Assembly (NCBI GenBank): GCA_037954235.1
Contig: JBBMOA010000004.1
Location: 62,001-126,000 of the forward strand
DNA from: Aulostomus chinensis
Taxonomy: Eukaryota; Chordata; Actinopteri; Syngnathiformes; Aulostomidae
Direction of reading: 5' to 3'
Length of the DNA: 64,000 nt
This document shows positions 27,840-39,690 of the stretch, piece by piece. Under the pieces are notes generated by a model. It was given only the letters and a program-made list of their open reading frames with translations, had not been told where the DNA came from and searched no databases. Numbering within the stretch: the stretch's first letter is position 1; every line of letters begins with the position of its first letter. A program made the translations under genes and the position numbers.

Positions 27840-30800
27840 CACTTCATGCAGAGTTCCTGTATTTTGATGAAAACTCACTGAAATCCACCTGTAACTTCAA
27901 GTTTATGCATCTTTCTATGCTTTCAGGTTGAAACTTAACTGAAAACTCACTTTGAACAAAAGTTATTGCATTTTTGTATCACAGGTCACAAATAGTGTTT
28001 TCTCAGCGAGAGAAGGCCAAAATGAAAACTTCATGCAGAACTCCTGTATTTTGATGAAAACTCACTGAAATCAAGCTGTAACTTCAAGTTTATGCATCTT
28101 TCTATGCATTCAGGTTGAAACTTGACTGAAAACTCACTTTGAACAAAAGTTATGGCATTTTTGTGTCACAGGTCACAAATAGCGCTTTCTCAGCGAGAGA
28201 AGGCCAAAATGAACACTTCATGCAGAACTCCTGTATTTTGATGAAAACTCACTGAAATCCACCTGTAACTTAAAGTTTATGCATCTTTCTATGCTTTCAG
28301 GTTGAAACTTGACTGAAAACTCACTTTGAACAAAGGTTATGGCTGTTCTGTGTCGCAGGTCACAAATAGTTTTTTCTCAGCCAGAGAAGGCCAAAATGAA
28401 CACTTCATGCAGAACTCCTGTATTTTGATGAAAACTCACTGAAATCAAGATGTAACTTCAAGTTTATGCATCTTTCTATGCTTTCAGGTTGAAACTTGAC
28501 TGAAAACTCACTTTGAACAAAAGTTATGGCATTTTTGTATCACAGGTCACAAATAGTGTTTTCTCAGCGAGAGAAGGCCAAAATGAGCACTTCATGCAGA
28601 ACTCCTGTATTTTGATGAAAACTCACTGAAATCAAGCTGTAACTTCAAATTTATGCATCTTTCTATGCTTTCAGGTTGAAACTTGACTGAAAACTCACTT
28701 TGAACAAAAGTTATGGCATTTTTGTATCACAGGTCACAAATAGTGTTTTCTCAGCGAGAGAAGGCCAAAATGAACACTTCATGCAGAACTCCTGTATTTT
28801 GATGAAAACTCACTGAAATCCACCTGTAACTTAAAGTTTATGCATCTTTCTATGCTTTCAGGTTGAAACTTGACTGAAAACTCACTTTGAACAAAGGTTA
28901 TGGCTGTTCTGTGTCGCAGGTCACAAATAGTTTTTTCTCAGCGAGAGAAGGCCAAAATGAACACTTCATGCATAACTCCTGTATTTTGATGAAAACTCAC
29001 TGAAATCAAGATGTAACTTCAAGTTTATGCATCTTTCTATGCTTTCAGGTTGAAACTTGACTGAAAACTCACTTTGAACAAAAGTTATGGCATTTTTGTA
29101 TCACAGGTCACAAATAGTGTTTTCTCAGCGAGAGAAGGCCAAAATGAACACTTCATGCATAACTCCTGTATTTTGATGAAAACTCACTGAAATCAGGCTG
29201 TAACTTCAAGTTTATGCATCTTTCTATGCTTTCAGGTTGAAACTTGACTGAAAACTCACTTTTAAAAAAGTTATGGCATTGTTGTATCACAAGTCACAAA
29301 TAGTGTTTTCTCAGCGAGAGAAGGCCAAAATGAACACTTCATGCAGAACTCCTGTATTTTGATGAAAACTCAATGAAATCAAGCTGTAACTTCAAGTTTT
29401 TGATTCTTTCTATGCTTTCAGGTTGAAACTTGACTGAAAACTCACTTTGAACAAAAGTTATGGCATTTTTGTATATTAAGTCACAAATAGTGTTTTCTCA
29501 GCGAGAGAAGGCCAAAATGAACACTTCATGCAGAACTCCTGTATTTTGATGAAAACTCACTGAAATCAGGCTGTAACTTCAAGTTTATGCATCTTTCTAT
29601 GCTTTCAGGTTGAAACTTGACTGAAAACTCACTTTTAAAAAAAGTTATGGCATTGTTGTTTCACAGGTCACAAATAGTGTTTTCTCAGGGAGAGAAGGCC
29701 AAAATGAACACTTCATGCAGAACTCCTGTATTTTGATGAAAACTCACTGAAATCAAGCTGTAACTTCAAGTTTATGCATCTTTCTATGCTTTCAGGTTGA
29801 AACTTGACTGAAAACTCACTTTGAACAAAAGTTATGGCATTTTTGTATCACAGGTCACAAATAGTGTTTTCTCAGCGAGAGAAGGCCAAAATGAACACTT
29901 CATGCAGAACTCCTGTATTTTGATGAAAACTCACTGAAATCAAGCTGTAACTTCAAGTTCATGCATCTTTCTATGCTTTCAGGATGAAACTTGACTGAAA
30001 ACTCACTTTGAACAAAAGTTATGGCATTTTTGTATCACAGGTCACAAATAGTGTTTTCTCAGCGAGAGAAGGCCAAAATGAACACTTCATGCAGAACTCC
30101 TGTATTTTGATGAAAACTCACTGAAATCCACCTGTAACTTCAAGTTTATGCATCTTTCTATGCTTTCAGGTTGAAACTTGACTGAAAACTCACTTTTAAA
30201 AAAAGTTATGGCATTGTTGTTTCACAGGTCACAAATAGTTTTTTCTCAGGGAGAGAAGGCCAAAATGAACACTTCATGCAGAACTCCTGTATTTTGATGA
30301 AAACTCACTGAAATCAAGCTGTAACTTCAAGTTTATGCATCTTTCTATGCTTTCAGGTTGAAACTTGACTGAAAACTCACTTTGAACAAAAGTTATGGCA
30401 TTTTTGTATCACAGGTCACAAATAGTGTTTTCTCAGCGAGAGAAGGCCAAAATGAACACTTCATGCAGAACTCCTGTATTTTGATAAAAACTCACTGAAA
30501 TCAAGCTGTAACTTCAAGTTCATGCATCTTTCTATGCTTTCAGGATGAAACTTGACTGAAAACTCACTTTGAACAAAAGTTATGGCATTTTTGTATCACA
30601 GGTCACAAATAGTGTTTTCTCAGCGAGAGAAGGCCAAAATGAACACTTCATGCAGAACTCCTGTATTTTGATGAAAACTCACTGAAATCCACCTGTAACT
30701 TCAAGTTTATGCATCTTTCTATGCTTTCAGGTTGAAACTTGACTGAAAACTCACTTTGAACAAAAGTTATGGCATTTTTGTATCACAGGTCACAAATAGT

Positions 30801-33800
30801 GTTTTCTCAGCGAGAGAAGGCCAAAATGAACACTTCATGCAGAACTCCTGTATTTTGATGAAAACTCACTGAAATCCACCTGTAACTTCAAGTTTATGCA
30901 TCTTTCTATGCTTTCAGGTTGAAACTTGACTGAAAACTCACTTTGAACAAAAGTTATGGCATTTTTGTATCACAGGTCACAAATAGTGTTTTCTCAGCGA
31001 GAGAAGGCCAAAATGAACACTTCATGCAGAGTTCCTGTATTTTGATGAAAACTCACTGAAATCCACCTGTAACTTCAAGTTTATGCATCTTTCTATGCTT
31101 TCAGGTTGAAACTTAACTGAAAACTCACTTTGAACAAAAGTTATTGCATTTTTGTATCACAGGTCACAAATAGTGTTTTCTCAGCGAGAGAAGGCCAAAA
31201 TGAAAACTTCATGCAGAACTCCTGTATTTTGATGAAAACTCACTGAAATCAAGCTGTAACTTCAAGTTTATGCATCTTTCTATGCATTCAGGTTGAAACT
31301 TGACTGAAAACTCACTTTGAACAAAAGTTATGGCATTTTTGTGTCACAGGTCACAAATAGCGCTTTCTCAGCGAGAGAAGGCCAAAATGAACACTTCATG
31401 CAGAACTCCTGTATTTTGATGAAAACTCACTGAAATCCACCTGTAACTTAAAGTTTATGCATCTTTCTATGCTTTCAGGTTGAAACTTGACTGAAAACTC
31501 ACTTTGAACAAAGGTTATGGCTGTTCTGTGTCGCAGGTCACAAATAGTTTTTTCTCAGCCAGAGAAGGCCAAAATGAACACTTCATGCAGAACTCCTGTA
31601 TTTTGATGAAAACTCACTGAAATCAAGATGTAACTTCAAGTTTATGCATCTTTCTATGCTTTCAGGTTGAAACTTGACTGAAAACTCACTTTGAACAAAA
31701 GTTATGGCATTTTTGTATCACAGGTCACAAATAGTGTTTTCTCAGCGAGAGAAGGCCAAAATGAACACTTCATGCAGAACTCCTGTATTTTGATGAAAAC
31801 TCACTGAAATCAAGCTGTAACTTCAAATTTATGCATCTTTCTATGCTTTCAGGTTGAAACTTGACTGAAAACTCACTTTGAACAAAAGTTATGGCATTTT
31901 TGTATCACAGGTCACAAATAGTGTTTTCTCAGCGAGAGAAGGCCAAAATGAACACTTCATGCAGAACTCCTGTATTTTGATGAAAACTCACTGAAATCCA
32001 CCTGTAACTTAAAGTTTATGCATCTTTCTATGCTTTCAGGTTGAAACTTGACTGAAAACTCACTTTGAACAAAGGTTATGGCTGTTCTGTGTCGCAGGTC
32101 ACAAATAGTTTTTTCTCAGCGAGAGAAGGCCAAAATGAACACTTCATGCATAACTCCTGTATTTTGATGAAAACTCACTGAAATCAAGATGTAACTTCAA
32201 GTTTATGCATCTTTCTATGCTTTCAGGTTGAAACTTGACTGAAAACTCACTTTGAACAAAAGTTATGGCATTTTTGTATCACAGGTCACAAATAGTGTTT
32301 TCTCAGCGAGAGAAGGCCAAAATGAACACTTCATGCATAACTCCTGTATTTTGATGAAAACTCACTGAAATCAGGCTGTAACTTCAAGTTTATGCATCTT
32401 TCTATGCTTTCAGGTTGAAACTTGACTGAAAACTCACTTTTAAAAAAGTTATGGCATTGTTGTATCACAAGTCACAAATAGTGTTTTCTCAGCGAGAGAA
32501 GGCCAAAATGAACACTTCATGCAGAACTCCTGTATTTTGATGAAAACTCAATGAAATCAAGCTGTAACTTCAAGTTTTTGATTCTTTCTATGCTTTCAGG
32601 TTGAAACTTGACTGAAAACTCACTTTGAACAAAAGTTATGGCATTTTTGTATATTAAGTCACAAATAGTGTTTTCTCAGCGAGAGAAGGCCAAAATGAAC
32701 ACTTCATGCAGAACTCCTGTATTTTGATGAAAACTCACTGAAATCAGGCTGTAACTTCAAGTTTATGCATCTTTCTATGCTTTCAGGTTGAAACTTGACT
32801 GAAAACTCACTTTTAAAAAAAGTTATGGCATTGTTGTTTCACAGGTCACAAATAGTGTTTTCTCAGGGAGAGAAGGCCAAAATGAACACTTCATGCAGAA
32901 CTCCTGTATTTTGATGAAAACTCACTGAAATCAAGCTGTAACTTCAAGTTTATGCATCTTTCTATGCTTTCAGGTTGAAACTTGACTGAAAACTCACTTT
33001 GAACAAAAGTTATGGCATTTTTGTATCACAGGTCACAAATAGTGTTTTCTCAGCGAGAGAAGGCCAAAATGAACACTTCATGCAGAACTCCTGTATTTTG
33101 ATGAAAACTCACTGAAATCAAGCTGTAACTTCAAGTTCATGCATCTTTCTATGCTTTCAGGATGAAACTTGACTGAAAACTCACTTTGAACAAAAGTTAT
33201 GGCATTTTTGTATCACAGGTCACAAATAGTGTTTTCTCAGCGAGAGAAGGCCAAAATGAACACTTCATGCAGAACTCCTGTATTTTGATGAAAACTCACT
33301 GAAATCCACCTGTAACTTCAAGTTTATGCATCTTTCTATGCTTTCAGGTTGAAACTTGACTGAAAACTCACTTTTAAAAAAAGTTATGGCATTGTTGTTT
33401 CACAGGTCACAAATAGTTTTTTCTCAGGGAGAGAAGGCCAAAATGAACACTTCATGCAGAACTCCTGTATTTTGATGAAAACTCACTGAAATCAAGCTGT
33501 AACTTCAAGTTTATGCATCTTTCTATGCTTTCAGGTTGAAACTTGACTGAAAACTCACTTTGAACAAAAGTTATGGCATTTTTGTATCACAGGTCACAAA
33601 TAGTGTTTTCTCAGCGAGAGAAGGCCAAAATGAACACTTCATGCAGAACTCCTGTATTTTGATGAAAACTCACTGAAATCAAGCTGTAACTTCAAGTTCA
33701 TGCATCTTTCTATGCTTTCAGGATGAAACTTGACTGAAAACTCACTTTGAACAAAAGTTATGGCATTTTTGTATCACAGGTCACAAATAGTGTTTTCTCA

Positions 33801-34050
33801 GCGAGAGAAGGCCAAAATGAACACTTCATGCAGAACTCCTGTATTTTGATGAAAACTCACTGAAATCCACCTGTAACTTCAAGTTTATGCATCTTTCTAT
33901 GCTTTCAGGTTGAAACTTGACTGAAAACTCACTTTGAACAAAAGTTATGGCATTTTTGTATCACAGGTCACAAATAGTGTTTTCTCAGCGAGAGAAGGCC
34001 AAAATGAACACTTCATGCAGAACTCCTGTATTTTGATGAAAACTCACTGA
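27840..34050 (+). repeat. 17-monomer tandem duplication (3,178 bp) at the array edge
   Basis: Bases from about 27.84 to 30.87 kb reappear 3,178 bp downstream with almost no differences. Paired landmarks are gagttcctg at 27,851 and 31,029, agcgctttc at 28,181 and 31,359, and cactttta at 30,191 and 33,369. Each pair is exactly 3,178 bp apart, which is 17 monomers less the one base lost from an A run in both copies. Copies differ at isolated sites, for example ttgataaaaac near 30,482 against ttgatgaaaac in the second copy. They diverge again after about 30,870 and 34,048. Inside each copy the cttttaaaaaaag variant recurs 561 bp apart (29,630 and 30,191), a nested 3-monomer step. The near-identity indicates a recent unequal exchange. 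Confidence 0.85.
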
Positions 34051-34325
34051 AATCAAGCTGTAAGTTCAAGTTTATGCATCTTTCTATGCTTTCAGGTTGA
34101 AACTTGACTGAAAACTCACTTTGAACAAAAGTTATGGCATTTTTGTATCACAGGTCACAAATAGTGTTTTCTCAGCGAGAGAAGGCCAAAATGAACACTT
34201 CATGCAGAACTCCTGTATTTTGATGAAAACTCACTGAAATCAAGCTGTAACTTCAGGTTTATGCATCTTTCTATGCTTTCAGGTTGAAACTTGACTGAAA
34301 ACTCACTTTGAACAAAAGTTATGGC

Positions 34326-35173
34326 TTTTATGCTGGTCCAGAGGGTGTAGCCGCGGCCACAATCCTCTCCAAGGAACAGATGGTATGGTATCGTATGCAG
34401 GACGAAGCAGTTCCACACGTTTCCCTCGCATTACATCCTAACCATCAAGCTAAAGATCTTGGCCCGATGGTCAAAAAAGCCACAGCAGCCACCGATGGGA
34501 TAACGACTCAGATACCTGCTGTCTCGTTCTCACCCACCTGCAAAACCTACTGCATTAACCTAAAAGTAACAGACACAGTTGCACTAAAACATGATCACGT
34601 TCCCAGAAACCACGGTAGGGAAAAGATGGACCACCCCTCAGTGGAAGAGATGCTAACTACCCTCCCTGAGGAATTATGGTCCCAAGGTACCACGGATGTC
34701 GGGCTCACTGATTGTCAACCTGTTACATTTTCTGTGGTAGACACCACTCCCTTATGGATCAGACAATATCCCCACAAACCAGAAGCAGAAGCAGGAATAG
34801 CTGACACAATTGCAGGTCTCATCAAATCCGGGGTATTAGAACCATCCACCTCCGCATGGAACACTCCCATTCTCCCGGTCAAAAAACAAGAGACAGGTAA
34901 ATATCGCATGGCACATGATCTAAGAGCTATAAATGAAATTCTGACCACAGCCACCAATTCCTGTGCCCAACCCCTATGTGGCACTCACTAATTGGGGACC
35001 GCACCAACCATGGTTCACATGCATTGATTTGGTTAACGCTTTTTTCTGCTGACCACTAGCAGACGAATGCAGAGACATTTTCTCCTTTACCTACAGAGGA
35101 CAACAGTGGCCATACACCAGGGTACCACAAGGATTTGCGCTGTCACCAGGACTATTCAATTAGGTACTAAAAG
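34326..35173 (+). pseudogene. Endogenous retrovirus pol, 5' part (RT start), broken
   Basis: An open frame covers the linker before reverse transcriptase and the RT fingers. It contains the WSQGTTDVG region and then PEAEAGIADTIAGLIKSGV, TSAWNTPILPVKK and YRMAHDLRAIN, the usual start of a retroviral RT that selects the template strand. The frame is lost near 34,955, but RT coding resumes in another frame with WFTCIDLVNAFF and the VPQGF motif near 35,130. A TGA lies just after NAFF and a TAG just after the later GLFN. The element enters directly from satellite DNA, so 5' LTR, gag and protease are missing. It stops at about 35,173 where a LINE is inserted; the YVDD catalytic block lies beyond the LINE at 39,918. 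It belongs to the gamma/epsilon-like group of fish ERVs by resemblance. It cannot make protein. Confidence 0.85.
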
Positions 35174-35686
35174 GCGAGGCAAGGCTATTTTATTTGTATA
35201 GCCCGTTTTCACAAACAGTTTGTCTCAAAGGGCTTCACATGGCATCATAACAACATCCTCTGCCCTTAGACCCTCACATCGACTGAGGAAAAACTCCATA
35301 GAAAATCTGAGAAACCTCAGGGTGAGCAACAGAGGAGGGATCCCATACCCAGGACAGACAGACGTGCAGTAGATGTTGTTACAGACAAGAAAACAGTTTA
35401 CAATGCAAAATGTGGGAAACATGGAAATGTTAACAGCTGAAGAAGGAAGCTTCTGGAAGGGGAGGCAGGGAGAGCAAGCCAGCTTGATGGGGGACTGGAT
35501 GGTAGACTGGTTCATGGGAGGGGAGCGCAGGCCGGTGTGACAGTAGGAAATGAGATTGGGGGTGGGGGGGCGATGCAGGCGGCGGTTGGGGCTCTGGTGG
35601 ATCTGTGGAAACACAGAGACTGCGAGACACCAAGGCCAAACTACAAAGTGCAACAAGTAATGGTAATGACAGTTTCAAAAATGTGC
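35174..35686 (-). other. L2 LINE 3' UTR
   Basis: This non-coding stretch between the ERV junction and the GGAGA repeat is the LINE 3' end on the - strand. It includes the tatagcccgttttcacaaac tract typical of fish LINE tails. The short ORFs here on both strands show no domain resemblance. A further UTR segment lies at 36,362-36,409, right of the Harbinger MITE, where it joins the coding end of ORF2. Confidence 0.6.
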
Positions 35687-35788
35687 AGGGAGGAGAGGAG
35701 GAGAGAGGGGGAGAGGAGAGGAGAGGAGAGGAGAGGAGAGGAGAGGAGAGGAGAGGAGAGGAGAGGAGGGGAGGGAAGGGAAGGGCTC
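35687..35788 (+). repeat. (GGAGA)n microsatellite
   Basis: About 100 bp of purine-only sequence made of the pentamer ggaga, fraying into ggga and gggaa at the right end. It lies in the 3' UTR of the L2 LINE. Polypurine tracts like this expand by slippage. The small ORFs across it (runs of Arg, Glu and Gly) are low-complexity artefacts. Confidence 0.95.
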
Positions 35789-35817
35789 CATGTAACCTGA
35801 TGTGTCCCCCAGCATTC

Positions 35818-36361
35818 TTAAGCCTGATTTATGCTTCTGCGTCATGGCGACGCCGTACCTACGCCGTACCTACACCATCAACGCAGACCCCTACGCCATA
35901 GCCCGACGTGCACCTCCAAAAAATCCTGACAGGACGTCAACGTCAACGGACTGTGATTGGTCCGCTCACACGACGTTTCCGGTTCAGCACAACAACACCG
36001 CCATTTTTAAAGTTTCTGTGGTGAGAGCAACACGCAAAAATAAAAATGGACCAAGCCGAAGAAAGAGTTATCGAGGAGGTTCGCAAGTATGACCACCTTT
36101 ACAACTTCCATTGTTGTCTCTGTCTATGACCCATGTGCTATGACCGGAAGAAAACTAAGGAATTCGACAAGAGTCCCCCAAAACCATACGAAGATAAAGC
36201 CACACCCCTCTAGTGGCTTGGCGGTGAATTACAGAGCAACGCGTTCCCTCGACGCAGAACTATAAATGCACAATGAGGACGTAGGGGCCACGGCGTAGGT
36301 ACGGCGTTGGTACGGCGTAGGTACGGCGTCGCCACGACGCAGAAGCATAAATCAGGCTTAA
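35818..36361. mobile_element. Harbinger-type MITE with a MADF-gene start
   Basis: Both ends carry the same inverted repeat. The left reads TTAAGCCTGATTTATGCTTC (from 35,818) and the right is its reverse complement, ending ATCAGGCTTAA at 36,361. Further in, cgccgtacctacgccgtacc on the left mirrors ggtacggcgtaggtacggcg on the right. TTAA at both ends is consistent with the 3-bp TAA/TTA target duplication of PIF/Harbinger elements. At 36,046 an ATG opens a + strand frame beginning MDQAEERVIEEVRKYDHLYN. It resembles the start of a MADF DNA-binding domain, the second protein of autonomous Harbingers. It therefore looks like a deletion derivative of a full element, inserted in the L2 LINE 3' UTR. 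No transposase coding remains. Confidence 0.8.
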
Positions 36362-36409
36362 GCCTATAGCAGCATAGCTATCAATGGTTCAGAGCTACCT
36401 GAACCAGTC

Positions 36410-39400
36410 CTAACTGAAGGATCTGTCATAAAGGAAAGTCTTTAGCCTAGACTTAAACGTAGTCAGAGTGTCTGCCTCTCTGACCCATGGAGAGAGCTGG
36501 TTCCATAGTAGAGGAGCCCGGAAACTAAAGGCTCTACCTCCCAGTCTGTTTTTAGAGATACTGGGAATCACTAAAAGACCTGCATTCTGGGAGCGGAGTG
36601 CTCTGGTGGGACAGTCGGGACTAATGAGCTCTTTCAAATAGGATGGGACTTAATCATTGAGAGCCTTATAAGTCAGCAGAAGGATTTTGAAGTCGATTCT
36701 AGATCCTACAGGAAGCCAGTGGAGCAAAACTAAAGTGGGAGAGATGTGTTCTCTCTTCTTAACTCCCGTCAAAACCCTCGCTGCAGCGTTCTGGACCAGC
36801 TGGAGACTCTTTGGAGAGTATTTAGGACATCCTGACAAGAGAGAGTTGCAGTAGTCCAGCCGAGAAGTGATAAATGCATGCACCAGTTTCTCAGCATCAC
36901 TCTGGGAAAGGATATTCCTAATCTTAGCGATACTTCGCAGATGGAAGAAGGCGGTCCTAGTCACATGCTTTATGTGGGAGCTGAAGGAAAGGTCCTGGTC
37001 AAAAATGACCCCAAGGTTCCTTGCAGTTGTACTCGGAGTTAGGGTGATGCCATCTAGAGTAGTGATCCGATTCACGAGTGTGTCCCTGAGGTGTTTAGGT
37101 CCAAACACGATGACCTCAGTTTTATCTGAATTTAGCATTATGAAGTTAGAAGACATCCAGGATTTAATGTCTTTGAGGCAGACTTGCAGTTTAGTAAGCT
37201 GGCTTGTGTCGTCTGGCTCCATCGACAAGTGAAGTTGCGTGTTGTCCGCATAACAGTGGAAGTTGATCGAGTGCTTCCGTATTATGTAACCTAATGGGAG
37301 CATGTAAAGAGTGAAGAGAATCGGTCCTAAAACTGAACCCTGTGGTACACCATATGTAACTCTGCTATACTCCGAATGGTCATTATTAACATTAACAAAC
37401 TGAAACCTGTCAGATAAGTAGGACTTAAACCATTTTAGGGCATTTCCTTTAATCCCAGTTTCATGGTCTAGTCCAGGGGTGTCAAACTGATCCAGTAAAG
37501 GGCCGTGTGGCTGCAGGTTTTCATTCCAACCAAGCAAAAGCAACACCTGATCCAACGAATGAGCTGTGTGGACACAGCTTGATTGATTTAAGTAGATTCA
37601 GGTGTTGTTTTTGCTTGGTTGGAATGAAAACCTGCAGCCACACAGCCCTTTACTGGATCAGTTTGACACCTGTGGTCTAGTCTCTGTAGCAGGATGCTGT
37701 GGTTGATGGTGTCAAATGCAGCACTGAGGTCCAAAAGGACAAGCACAGAGACAAGACCTCTGTCTGAAGCTATAAGAAGATCATTAGAGACGCTGACCAG
37801 TGCTGTTTCAGTGCTGTGGTGTTCCCTGAATCCAGACTGGAAGGCTTCAAAGAGCTCGTTGCTGTGCAGATGTTTATGTACCTGCTCCAGGACAACCTTC
37901 TCAAGGATCTTGGAGATGTAGGGGAGGTTGGATATCGGCCTATAGTTGGCTAACACATCTGGGTCAAGAGAAGGTTTTTTAAGTAAAGGGTTAATGACAG
38001 CCACCTTAAAGGCCTGTGGCACATAACCTGTGACTAAGGAAAGATTAATTTGATTTAATATAGAAGTGTTGACTAGAGGGAAGGCATCCTTAAGGAGGCT
38101 TGTTGGGATGGGATCCAGCAGACAAGTGGCTGACTTGGAGGAAGTGACTGCAGAAGTTAATTCTGACAGGTCGATGGGGGAGAAGCTGTCCAAGTGAGCA
38201 CCAAGTGTGGGAGGTGCTTCTGTGGGGACTGTAGTCTGTCCTCCATTACTGGCAATCTTTGTTCTAATATTCACAATCTTTTCAGTGAAGAAAGATAGGA
38301 AGTCGTTACTGCTGAGAGTTGGGGGGATGCATGGCTCAACAGCACTATGGTTCTTGGTGAGCCTGCCCACGGTGCTGAAGAGGAACCTGGGGTTGTTCTT
38401 ATTCTTTTCTATCAGGGACGAGTAGTAAGCACTTCTAGCATTACGGAGTTCTTTTTTATATATTAATAAACTCTCCTTCCAGGCTTGGCGGACTTCCTCG
38501 TGCTGGCTGGAATGTGTCTTCCTTTCCAGTTGTCTGGTCTTCTGTTTTAATGCACGCAGCACTGGGCTGTACCAGGGAACTATTCTTTTTTGGTTGATAA
38601 CCTTCTTCTTCAGGGGAGCTACGGCATCAAGTGTCCCAAGGAGTGCTGCTGCAGTGCTGTCCACAAGATAGTCTACCTGCGAGGGGGTGAAATCAGCATA
38701 ACTGCCCATTATATTACTACAAGATGTGGCAACAAGTTCTGCTGGAATAAGCTCCTTAAATCTAGATACAGCAGTGTCAGATAGACATCTACTGAAGCGG
38801 GACTTTTTCCCAGGTAGGATATAATTTGTTAAAGTAAATTCAAATGTAATTAAGGAGTGATCAGACAAGACAGGGTTTTGAGGAAGAACTGTGATGAGGT
38901 CAGCTTCTATTCCATAAGTGAGTACTAAATCAAGGATGTGATTAAAAGTGTGAGTGGGTTTGTTTACCCTCTGACAGAAGCCAACAGAATCAAGAAGCGA
39001 CTTAAACGCAGTGGCCAGAGAATCATCATTGACGTCCACATGGATGTTAAAGTCACCCACGATAATGACTTTGTCTGAGTTCAATGCCAAGTTAGACAGA
39101 AAGTCAGGGAATTCTTCTAAGAACTCAGAATAAGGTGCAGGAGGACGGTACACCACAGCAAGTAAGAGTGGTTTCTCTGCTTTCCAGTCTGGGTGGGAAA
39201 AGCTGACAATAAGGCTCTCAAATGAGTTATATGAACTGTTAGGTTGAGGGTTAATCACCAAATTTGACTGATAAATTGCAGCTACTCCTCCTCCTCTGCC
39301 AGTGGTACGAGGTACATGGTAGTTAATGTAACCAGGAGGGGAAGATTCATTTAAACTAACATATTCATCTGGCTGCACTCAGGTTTCAGTAAGTGCTAAT

Positions 39401-39624
39401 ACACCAATCTGATAATTTGTAATTAAATCATTCACTGGGAGAGACTTGGATGCGAGAGATCGAATATTAAGCAAACCACATTTAATAGTTGTATTGGGTT
39501 GATTTGCTGGAGCAGTTGTTTTAATTTTAACAAAGTTGCTATAAATTACTCCTCCAGATTTGGGTGTAGCCTTATACAGCCTAGGGGCACACACAGTTTC
39601 TATAGGCTGGGTGGGTGACAACAC
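36410..39624 (-). pseudogene. L2 LINE ORF2 (endonuclease + RT), disrupted
   Basis: Reading leftwards from 39,624: CGLLNIRSLASKS and LALTET open the AP endonuclease. An in-frame stop (TGA where family members usually have Trp) follows near 39,377, and the frame then continues without loss. GDFNIHVD and the SDH block complete the endonuclease. The RT follows with LSAAFDTINHSILLQRLDH. There a hAT MITE (37,474-37,674) splits the gene, and RT resumes with GLDHETGIKG, GVPQGSVLGP and the catalytic box, which reads YADN instead of YADD. The C-terminal tail (FRAPLLWNQLSPWVREADTL) lies at 36,410-36,637 in another frame. The nonsense codon, MITE, frame change and altered catalytic Asp make it inactive. 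The enzyme family nicks the target and reverse-transcribes LINE RNA onto it. Confidence 0.88.
37474..37674. mobile_element. hAT MITE with 8-bp target duplication
   Basis: The element starts CAGGGGTGTCAAACTGATCC and ends with the imperfect mirror ggatcagtttgacacctgtg. The flanking 8 bp gtctagtc occurs at 37,466-37,473 and again at 37,675-37,682. The inverted repeats extend almost to the centre, so the 201-bp element could fold into one long hairpin. The 8-bp duplication and CAGGGGTGTCAAA-type terminus are diagnostic of hAT transposons. It carries no coding and must have been moved in trans. It sits inside the RT of the L2 LINE, so it is younger than that insertion. Confidence 0.93.
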
Positions 39625-39690
39625 GAAGGAACCAGCAGAGGGGCGCGTTAAACTGCAGCTCTGCCTGTTGGTCTGAATTCTCGGTGCTTG

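Larger units (their letters stand above)
1..34325 (+). repeat. 187-bp satellite array, about 183 monomers
   Basis: The same unit repeats head to tail from base 1 until it stops at about 34,325. The phrase ttgatgaaaactcac (or a one-base variant) begins at 1, 188, 375 and 562, giving a period of exactly 187 bp. Monomers differ by a few substitutions. Examples are ccacctg versus caagctg after tgaaat, ggcatttttgtgtcac versus ggctgttctgtgtcgc, and ctttgaacaaaag versus cttttaaaaaaag. Length changes are single-base: a lost a near 13,620 and 21,472, a gained base near 23,907 and 25,217, and a shortened A run near 29,265 and 32,445. No reading frame of 60 codons exists in any of the six frames. The motif tgaaaactcact occurs twice per monomer, 72 bp apart, which hints at an older internal duplication. 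Period, length and higher-order structure suit a centromeric or pericentromeric satellite; that location is inferred. I do not recognise the family. Confidence 0.98.

Noticed and set aside
1..34325. Direct repeats resembling a giant CRISPR array
   Set aside because: The whole 187-bp unit is repeated with no unique spacers, and surrounding DNA is plainly animal. It is satellite DNA.
35537..35901. Two Arg/Glu-rich ORFs across the GGAGA repeat
   Set aside because: Low-complexity translation of the pentamer tract in all three forward frames.
36867..37232. 121-codon + strand ORF
   Set aside because: It is the reverse-strand shadow of the L2 LINE reverse transcriptase, whose motifs are clear on the - strand.
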